Source: Caulobacteraceae bacterium
Lineage (GTDB): Bacteria > Pseudomonadota > Alphaproteobacteria > Caulobacterales > Caulobacteraceae
NCBI GenBank assembly: GCA_947452665.1
Contig: CANGEH010000037.1
Coordinates: 1-11,744 of the forward strand
Direction of reading: 5' to 3'
DNA: 11,744 bases
Shown: positions 7,210 to 11,744 of the stretch, piece by piece
Layout of the letters: every line of letters starts with the position of its first letter
How positions within the stretch are numbered: the stretch's first letter is position 1
Program-made: the position numbers and the translations under genes
The notes under the pieces: generated by a model
Database searches by the model: none
What the model saw: only the letters and a program-made list of their open reading frames with translations
What the model was told of the DNA's origin: nothing

Positions 7210-8288
7210 TTGAGCTCTCGCAAGGTCTTTTTGGTGGTTGGGCTCAAGGGCCGCTCTATGCGCATGGCCACCCGATTGTCGCGCCGTCCGATCCGGCCTT
7301 GGGTTAGGGGAATAGACCCGGCCCGCAACTCGACCAGACTGTCGGGCGTGGCATTGAGCATAAATGTATCCCCAACCTTGAACTCGAGCACTTGTTGAAG
7401 ATTGATCTTTTGTTCATCCAGAACGCAACTGACCTCCATTTGGGTGGACCAAAGTTCTGTCGCCAGATGGCCTTCCCAAATATTGTCGCGGCCAAATTTT
7501 TCGCCCATGAATTGCTGCAGCAATAATTTGCGGATCGGCTCCAGCGTGGCATAGGGCAATAAGAGCTCAAGCCGCCCGCCCCGGTCCTCCATGTCAATCC
7601 GCAGCTTGACCAGGATGGCGGCATTGGCAGGCCTGACAATGGCGGCGAACCGCGGATTGGTCTCTAACCGGTCCAGATTAAAGGTCACCGGTGTTAGGGG
7701 CTCAAACGCCTGTTTGGCATCGGCCAAGACCACCTCAATCATCCGCTGCACCAAGGCGCGCTCGATCGTGGTATAGGGCCGACCCTCAATGCGCATGGCC
7801 GCCGAGCCGCGACGCCCCCCGAGCAAGACATCCACCACCGAATAGATCAGGTTGGAATCCACGGTCAAAAGCCCGTAATTGTCCAATTCTTCAGCCCGGA
7901 ACACAGACAAGATGGCGGGCAAGGGGATGGTGTTGAGATAGTCGCCAAACCGGATCGAGGAGATATTGTCCAAGGACACCTCGACATTGTCCGAGGTGAA
8001 ATTGCGCAGGCTTGTGCTCATTAAACGCACAAGGCGGTCGAACACGACCTCCAGCATGGGCAGGCGCTCATAACTGACCAGGGCCGAATTGATAATGGCC
8101 CGAATGCCCGCGTGTTCGTCGGAATCCTCGTTAGCCGGATCAAAACCGAGCAGGCTGTCAATCTCATCTTGATTGAGAATACGTTCAACACCCGGCAAGA
8201 ATCCGTCTGACCCATCCGCCTCACCAAAGGCGGAATTGGGGTCGTCGCCCCCCTGCCAATCTGTTGCTGTGTCGGTATCTTCGGCCAT
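7206..8288 (-). CDS. fliM: FliM flagellar motor switch protein
   Basis: FliM is the middle C-ring protein that binds CheY-P and sets rotation direction. The 360 residues include the CheY-binding motif ILNQDEIDSLLGFD (about 37-50) and the middle domain (about 60-240, with LLGGRRGSA near 155-163). The C-terminal SpoA domain is at about 275-345 (VSCVLDEQKINLQQVLEFKVGD). The CheY motif normally begins around residue 6, so this protein has about 30 extra acidic N-terminal residues. GGAAGAG upstream of the ATG at 8288 supports that start. It lies 24 bp after fliL and overlaps the PflI-like gene by four bases. Confidence 0.97.
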   Translation of the reverse strand: MAEDTDTATDWQGGDDPNSAFGEADGSDGFLPGVERILNQDEIDSLLGFDPANEDSDEHAGIRAIINSALVSYERLPMLEVVFDRLVRLMSTSLRNFTSDNVEVSLDNISSIRFGDYLNTIPLPAILSVFRAEELDNYGLLTVDSNLIYSVVDVLLGGRRGSAAMRIEGRPYTTIERALVQRMIEVVLADAKQAFEPLTPVTFNLDRLETNPRFAAIVRPANAAILVKLRIDMEDRGGRLELLLPYATLEPIRKLLLQQFMGEKFGRDNIWEGHLATELWSTQMEVSCVLDEQKINLQQVLEFKVGDTFMLNATPDSLVELRAGSIPLTQGRIGRRDNRVAMRIERPLSPTTKKTLRELK

Positions 8289-8312
8289 GGTCAGTCTCTT
8301 CCAGGCCGGGGC

Positions 8313-8888
8313 CTAGTTGATGAGCATTTCTTCAATCAAGACGGAATTGACCCGAGTTGGCGCCAAGATCAGGTTCACCCGCCGCAGGATTTCCATTCGC
8401 ACCTGATAACTGCCTTGGCTGCCCTGCAGGTCTTCCACCCGCAATTCGCGAAACAGGGCTTGGAACGCGTCCTGCAGCCTTGGGCCATTGGCAGTGACCA
8501 CCTCGACCGCCGCCTCATTGGGCAGTTCAAAGGTCAATTTGAGCTTTAGATAGGTCGCCCGCCCATCCGGGGACTGCATATTGGAGGCAATCGGGGGCAA
8601 GGTATAATATACCACGCCGTCTGGTCCCTCGCGAATAATCGGATCATTGGCCCCGCCCTTGGATTTTTCCTCACCTTCTTTTTTGCCCTCCTTTTTCTTA
8701 TTGGATTCTTGCTTTTTTTCAGCCGCCTGGGCGTCCGGCTTCTGGGCAAAAATCATGAAATAGGCCCCTGCACTGCCCGCGAGCAATATAACCGCCGCGG
8801 CAATGCCGATCAGCATTACGGGGGGACCCTTCTTTGCGACCTCTTCGGTCTCAGCAACCACCTCTTGCGCACCGTCTGTATTGGCCAT
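8313..8888 (-). CDS. fliL: FliL flagellar stator-associated protein
   Basis: FliL is a bitopic inner-membrane protein whose periplasmic domain associates with the MotAB stator. The 191 residues have a short acidic cytoplasmic N-terminus, one membrane helix (about 24-47), a Lys/Glu-rich linker (58-78) and a FliL domain (about 85-191). The FliL domain includes YYTLPPIASNM, LKLKLTFEL and the end RVNSVLIEEMLIN. The frame stays open to 9029, but the promoter-like elements lie within that extension. The ATG at 8888 (MANTDG...) gives a normal FliL and has GGA six bases upstream. It is the first gene of the operon and ends in TAG 24 bp before fliM. The linker contains long A runs, including A-AAA-AAG in frame. 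Confidence 0.93.
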   Translation of the reverse strand: MANTDGAQEVVAETEEVAKKGPPVMLIGIAAAVILLAGSAGAYFMIFAQKPDAQAAEKKQESNKKKEGKKEGEEKSKGGANDPIIREGPDGVVYYTLPPIASNMQSPDGRATYLKLKLTFELPNEAAVEVVTANGPRLQDAFQALFRELRVEDLQGSQGSYQVRMEILRRVNLILAPTRVNSVLIEEMLIN

Positions 8889-8923
8889 GATTTCCGACAC
8901 CGTCTTGTTGACTTGGATGCAGC

Positions 8924-8968
8924 AGGCATGTCCCCGCCGAGCCCTAGGCCCTAGGCGAAAACATGCCT
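8924..8968. repeat. Inverted repeat AGGCATGT/ACATGCCT enclosing tandem GCCCTAG
   Basis: An 8-bp perfect inverted repeat (8924-8931 and 8961-8968) flanks a 29-bp interior. The interior holds two adjacent copies of GCCCTAG (8941-8947 and 8948-8954), giving two CCTAGG palindromes one helical step short of a turn apart. The outer arm abuts the fliL -10 element at 8968-8973, so the structure lies at the predicted transcription start and in the fliL leader. Role unknown. It could be an operator or a leader fold. Confidence 0.5.
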
Positions 8969-8996
8969 TATAAGAGCAATGCCGCGCTTTGGTTAA
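8968..8996 (-). promoter_or_regulatory. Putative fliL operon promoter with CtrA half-site
   Basis: On the minus strand TTAACC (8996 to 8991) is followed after 17 bases by TTATAA (8973 to 8968). This would start transcription near 8961 with a leader of about 70 bases to the fliL ATG. TTAACC is the extended second half of a CtrA box. The first half, seven bases upstream, reads AAAA instead of TTAA, so the box is incomplete. CtrA is known to activate fliL in Caulobacter, and the -35 overlap is the usual class II arrangement. Confidence 0.5.
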
Positions 8997-9023
8997 GGAT
9001 ATGTTTTTACCACCATTCGATGT

Positions 9024-9045
9024 CGGCAAATACTGCCGGGCAAAT
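9024..9045. promoter_or_regulatory. Possible FlbD (ftr-like) enhancer
   Basis: CGGCA-N5-TGCCG (9024-9038) is a perfect 5-bp inverted repeat with a 5-bp spacer. GGCAAAT occurs twice in direct orientation (9025-9031 and 9039-9045). The centre is about 99 bases upstream of the predicted sigma54 start of flgF and about 70 bases upstream of the predicted fliL start. Caulobacter ftr elements bound by FlbD are GC-rich, contain CGGC and lie about 100 bp from sigma54 promoters. The match is partial and from memory. Confidence 0.45.
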
Positions 9046-9073
9046 CCTGTCCACAGGCATTTTGTTAACGATA

Positions 9074-9086
9074 AAAGATATTGATT
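9074..9086 (-). promoter_or_regulatory. Putative IHF site upstream of flgF
   Basis: On the minus strand this reads AATCAA-N4-TTT and matches the IHF consensus WATCAANNNNTTR at all positions but the last. It sits in an AT-rich stretch and is centred about 50 bases upstream of the predicted sigma54 start, between that promoter and the enhancer-like repeat. That is the classic IHF position in sigma54-dependent flagellar promoters. Confidence 0.55.
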
Positions 9087-9101
9087 TTATTGTCTTTTTA
9101 A
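9087..9101 (+). promoter_or_regulatory. CtrA-like box next to the flgF sigma54 promoter
   Basis: TTAT-N7-TTAA followed by C matches the CtrA consensus at seven of eight positions. It abuts the -24 element of the sigma54 site. This AT-rich stretch could produce the match by chance, so it is weaker than the boxes near flgB and fliQ. Confidence 0.3.
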
Positions 9102-9102
9102 C

Positions 9103-9119
9103 TTGGCTCAAGCCTTGCT
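9103..9119 (+). promoter_or_regulatory. Sigma54 promoter of the flgF operon
   Basis: TTGGCTC-N5-TTGCT has the invariant GG (9105-9106) and GC (9117-9118) separated by exactly ten bases, as sigma54 (RpoN) promoters require. Transcription would start near 9130, about 35 bases before the flgF start codon. In Caulobacter the later rod and hook genes are sigma54-dependent class III genes, which fits the downstream flgF-flgG-flgA-flgH order. Confidence 0.75.
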
Positions 9120-9164
9120 TCATTAAGGTTTGGCTCTTGCAGCCCAATCAATGGGGTAAGTGGT

Positions 9165-9899
9165 TTGGACAATTCGCTCTATGTGGGCCTGTCACGGCAA
9201 ATGACCCTGAAGCGGGAAATGGATATTGTTGCCAACAATATTGCCAATCAGGACACGGCTGGCTTCAAGATCGAGCACCTGATCGTTCAAGACTATCCCA
9301 AGGCCCCGGCGGCGACCGAAGGCGGGCCCAAGCCGATCAAGTTCGCCCATGACCTTGGCATAGCGCGCGATTTCAAGGCCGGCCCCATGCAGCGCACGGG
9401 CAACCCGCTCGACATGGCGATCGAGGGCGATGCGTTTTTCACCATTAATACGCCTGACGGGGTTCGCTACACCCGCGATGGGCGATTCACCCTCGATAAT
9501 ACTGGACGACTGGTCACTCAAGGCGGCGATCCGGTCGTCGGCGAGGGCGGCGATATCGTGTTCAATGTCACCCAAGGCCCAATCGCCGTCAGCCGCGACG
9601 GTGTGATCAGCCAAGGCAATCTTCGCATTACCCGCTTAAATCTCGCCCAATTTGGCACCCTTAGCGGCTTGGAAAAAACCGGGGACGGTTATTTCCGCAA
9701 TGCCAGTAATCAGCCCGTTCTGGCTGCGCAAAATGCCTCGGTGCATCAGGGCAGTATCGAGGGCTCTAATGTCAATCCGATCCTTGAGATCACCGAAATG
9801 ATCGAGGTCAGCCGCGCCTATGAACGCATGTCAAAGCTGGTCGATCAAAATGCCGAACTGTCCCGAGGCGCTGTTCAGCGTCTTGGCAAGACCAACTAG
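9165..9899 (+). CDS. flgF: FlgF rod protein
   Basis: FlgF is a rod subunit that lies between the proximal rod and FlgG. The 244 residues begin MDNSLYVGLSRQMTLKREMD, then VANNIANQDTAGFK (about 22-35), the shared rod/hook N-terminal signature. A central beta domain follows with LDMAIEGDAFFTI and YTRDGRFTLDNTGRLV. The C-terminal helix contains EITEMIEVSRAYERMSKLV. The start codon is TTG. GGGG (9153-9156) lies eight bases before it, and no other start fits the conserved N-terminus. Length is normal. It is the first gene of the plus-strand operon, behind a sigma54 promoter, and is followed after 19 bp by flgG. Confidence 0.95.
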   Translation: MDNSLYVGLSRQMTLKREMDIVANNIANQDTAGFKIEHLIVQDYPKAPAATEGGPKPIKFAHDLGIARDFKAGPMQRTGNPLDMAIEGDAFFTINTPDGVRYTRDGRFTLDNTGRLVTQGGDPVVGEGGDIVFNVTQGPIAVSRDGVISQGNLRITRLNLAQFGTLSGLEKTGDGYFRNASNQPVLAAQNASVHQGSIEGSNVNPILEITEMIEVSRAYERMSKLVDQNAELSRGAVQRLGKTN

Positions 9900-9918
9900 A
9901 TCAGAAGGATAAGAACCC

Positions 9919-10707
9919 ATGCGCGCCTTGCGAACCGCCGCCTCGGGCATGAGCGCCCAACAGCTGAATGTGGAAGTCATTTCCAACAATCTGGCCAATC
10001 TGAACACGGTTGGCTATAAGCGTCAGAGGGCGCAGTTTCAGGACCTGCTCTACCAAAATCAGCTGCGCGCCGGAGCCCTGTCTTCGGATACGGGAACAAT
10101 TGTCCCAACCGGTATCCAGATCGGTACAGGCGTCAAGACCGGCTCAGTCTATCGCATTACCGAACAAGGCACCCCGGCCCGGACCGGCAATAAGCTGGAT
10201 GTCGCCATTGACGGGCGCGGCTTTTTCCAGGTGCTGCTGCCCTCTGGCGAGACCGCCTATACGCGCGACGGCACGTTTTCGAAGAACGATCAGGGACAGA
10301 TCGTGACTTCAGACGGTTATCTGGTGCAGCCAACCATCACCATTCCGCCAGATTCAACCGATATCACGATTTCGGCCGACGGTCAGGTTCAGGTCAATCA
10401 GCCTGGCATTGTCGCTCCGGTTCAGATCGGGCAAATCACGCTTGCCACCTTTATCAATGAGGCCGGGCTAGAAGCGATTGGCGGCAATCTGCTGCTCGAA
10501 ACCGGGGCCTCGGGCGCAGCCACGATTGGTACACCCAATATCGATGGCGTTGGCAAGTTGCTGCACCAATTTACCGAAGCCTCCAATGTCGATCCGGTGA
10601 CTGAGATCACTGCCTTGATCGTGGCGCAGCGGGCCTATGAGATGAATTCCAAGGTCATCACCACGACCGACCAGATGCTATCGACCAGCAACCAGATGAA
10701 GAGCTAG
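9919..10707 (+). CDS. flgG: FlgG distal rod protein
   Basis: FlgG polymerises into the distal rod that crosses the P and L rings. The 262 residues, the usual length, start MRALRTAASGMSAQQLNVEV and carry SNNLANLNTVGYKRQRAQFQD (about 22-42). The middle holds GTGVKTGSVYRITEQGTP, LDVAIDGRGFFQV and YTRDGTFSKNDQGQIV. The C-terminus has SNVDPVTEITALIVAQRAYEMNSKVI. AGAAGGA nine bases upstream is a strong ribosome site. It lies 19 bp after flgF, and its TAG stop contributes to the ribosome site of flgA 12 bp later. Confidence 0.98.
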   Translation: MRALRTAASGMSAQQLNVEVISNNLANLNTVGYKRQRAQFQDLLYQNQLRAGALSSDTGTIVPTGIQIGTGVKTGSVYRITEQGTPARTGNKLDVAIDGRGFFQVLLPSGETAYTRDGTFSKNDQGQIVTSDGYLVQPTITIPPDSTDITISADGQVQVNQPGIVAPVQIGQITLATFINEAGLEAIGGNLLLETGASGAATIGTPNIDGVGKLLHQFTEASNVDPVTEITALIVAQRAYEMNSKVITTTDQMLSTSNQMKS

Positions 10708-10719
10708 GACCATCTGGCC

Positions 10720-11352
10720 ATGATGATCCGCAGCACCCTTATCGGTCTTGCCGCTGGCGCTCTGGCCCTGAGCGCTTTTGCGGCCTTTGCGGCCTTTGCG
10801 GGCGACAAGGTCACCTTGCGCGACACCCTGGCCAGCCAAGGCAGTCTGGTCACATTTGGCGATCTATTCGAAGACGCTGGGGCCGCGCGCGAGGTCACGG
10901 TTGCAACACGCAATCAGCCGGACGCAACCTTGTTTTTGGACGCCAATGCCGTCCAGCGTCTGGCGGCCCAATACGGTCTGGACTGGGATAATGCGGATGG
11001 TCTGCGCCGCCTGATCGTTCGGCCCCAGGCCCTGCCCGAACAGGCCCCCACCCGGCCCAATACCCGCCTTGCCCAACAGCCTCAGCGCCGTGATCTCGCA
11101 GCCCCAGCCTTCATCATTCAAAAGGGCGATCTGGTACAGGTCACTTATCGCGATCAGGGCCTGATGGTCAGTATTCAAGGCCGCGCTATTGGCGCTGCGG
11201 CGCTCGGCCAGACCTTTAGTGTGCTCAATCCCGCCTCCAAAAAGACGGTTGATGCGGTTGCAACCGGTCCAGGCCAGGCCAAGACCGGCCCCGGCCTGCA
11301 GGCCCTGTCAAATGATCCCAATACGCCGCGTCAATTGGCCATACTTCCCTAG
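10720..11352 (+). CDS. flgA: FlgA P-ring assembly chaperone
   Basis: FlgA is a periplasmic chaperone for P-ring protein FlgI. The 210 residues have a signal peptide (about 1-27, ending AAFAAFAG). A short N-terminal region follows, then a Gln/Pro/Arg linker (about 104-125) and a C-terminal SAF-type domain at about 126-188 with IIQKGDLVQVTYRDQGL, IQGRAIGAAALGQ and VLNPASKKTVDAVATGPG. The tail QLAILP is unremarkable. AGGA (10706-10709), overlapping the flgG stop, lies ten bases before the first of two adjacent ATG codons, so I chose 10720. The signal peptide contains a 9-bp tandem repeat. flgI is not in the window. Confidence 0.88.
   Translation: MMIRSTLIGLAAGALALSAFAAFAAFAGDKVTLRDTLASQGSLVTFGDLFEDAGAAREVTVATRNQPDATLFLDANAVQRLAAQYGLDWDNADGLRRLIVRPQALPEQAPTRPNTRLAQQPQRRDLAAPAFIIQKGDLVQVTYRDQGLMVSIQGRAIGAAALGQTFSVLNPASKKTVDAVATGPGQAKTGPGLQALSNDPNTPRQLAILP
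10780..10800 (+). repeat. Tandem 9-bp repeat in the flgA signal peptide
   Basis: GCGGCCTTT occurs twice in tandem (10780-10788 and 10789-10797), followed by a partial third copy. It encodes Ala-Ala-Phe units at the end of the hydrophobic core. Copy number changes would be in frame and would only lengthen or shorten the signal peptide. Confidence 0.75.
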
Positions 11353-11357
11353 AAAGG
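11353..11357 (+). promoter_or_regulatory. Ribosome binding site of flgH
   Basis: AGAAAGG, with its purine core at 11351-11357, lies seven bases before the GTG at 11365. It directly follows the flgA stop and decides the GTG start of flgH. Confidence 0.6.
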
Positions 11358-11364
11358 CACGCCC

Positions 11365-11744
11365 GTGACCCAGTCATCGTCTTTGTTCAAACCAGCCGTC
11401 CTTGTATTGGCCATCACCTTGCCTTTGGCCGCCTGCTCGACGGTTAAGGAGGCAATAAAAGGGCCACAACTGACCCCGATCGGCTATCCCGCTGCCCTGG
11501 TGCCGCAAAACCAGCAGGTCCTTGCCCCACAGACTGGCCCATTTCCGATGCAGGCGGTGCCCCAAAACCAGCCGGCCTCGGCCAATTCGCTTTGGCGTGT
11601 GGGGGCCCGGGCCTTTTTTAATGACCAGCGCGCTGGCAAGGTCGGCGACATCTTGACCGTTCAGATCGAGATTGATGACAGTGCCAAGGTCTCCAATGCC
11701 ACCGACCGCTCGCGCTCCAATGATAGCTCAGGCGGTGTGACCAA
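11365..11744 (+). CDS. flgH: FlgH L-ring lipoprotein, 5' part (partial)
   Basis: FlgH forms the outer-membrane L ring around the rod. From a GTG start the frame stays open for 126 codons to the window end. It has a lipoprotein signal peptide (basic K9, hydrophobic 11-22) ending in the lipobox LAAC with Cys at residue 23. A Pro/Gln-rich spacer follows, then the family sequence NSLWRVGARAFFNDQRAGKVGDILTV and NATDRSRSNDSSGG. VPQNQ occurs twice in the spacer (DNA at 11500-11514 and 11557-11571). It starts 12 bp after flgA, in the same operon. The C-terminal part lies beyond the window. Confidence 0.93.
   Translation, partial: MTQSSSLFKPAVLVLAITLPLAACSTVKEAIKGPQLTPIGYPAALVPQNQQVLAPQTGPFPMQAVPQNQPASANSLWRVGARAFFNDQRAGKVGDILTVQIEIDDSAKVSNATDRSRSNDSSGGVT

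Noticed and set aside
8889..9029. 47-codon N-terminal extension of FliL
   Set aside because: It would cover the promoter-like elements and add a Cys/Arg-rich segment unlike FliL. The ATG at 8888 gives the usual short cytoplasmic N-terminus.
1..11744. Search for CRISPR arrays, tRNA or rRNA genes, insertion sequences, defence or toxin genes
   Set aside because: Nothing matching was seen. Nearly all sequence is accounted for by flagellar genes, and the spacers are short.

Overview
The window (about 58% G+C by eye) is a dense block of flagellar genes. It looks like an alphaproteobacterium, most likely Caulobacterales or a near relative such as Hyphomonadaceae. The evidence is the gene order fliL-fliM-pflI-like-motE-like-TPR divergent from flgF-flgG-flgA-flgH, which I recall from Caulobacter crescentus, together with CtrA-type boxes (TTAA-N7-TTAA) and a sigma54/IHF/inverted-repeat promoter layout. 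The genus cannot be fixed from the sequence alone.

Layout. Positions 1-1623 (minus strand) hold flgB, flgC, fliE, fliQ and the first codons of fliR: proximal rod, MS-ring/rod adaptor and export-gate genes. Positions 1729-2831 (plus strand) hold fliO and fliP, divergent from flgB across a 105-bp spacer that carries a perfect CtrA box. Positions 2850-8888 (minus strand) form one long tight operon read fliL, fliM, a PflI/DUF6468-type membrane protein, a MotE-like protein and a 987-residue secreted TPR-like protein. Two of its junctions are ATGA overlaps. Positions 9165-11744 (plus strand) hold flgF, flgG, flgA and the 5' part of flgH: distal rod, P-ring chaperone and L-ring. The 276-bp fliL/flgF spacer is the richest regulatory stretch.

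How the parts fit. FliO/P/Q/R build the export gate through which rod proteins FlgB, FlgC, FlgF and FlgG and the adaptor FliE pass. FlgA and FlgH serve the P and L rings. FliM is the C-ring switch, and FliL supports the stator. The MotE-like protein and its TPR neighbour are plausibly stator or positioning accessories. CtrA-type sites sit before the early operons. A sigma54 site, preceded by a match to the IHF consensus and by a CGGCA/TGCCG inverted repeat at enhancer distance, sits before the later flgF operon. This suggests the two-tier (class II then class III) control known in Caulobacter.

I found no RNA genes, mobile elements, CRISPR arrays or foreign-looking genes. The genes are ordinary flagellar genes. 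The least characterised part is the TPR/MotE-like pair, and the most information-dense non-coding part is the fliL/flgF spacer.
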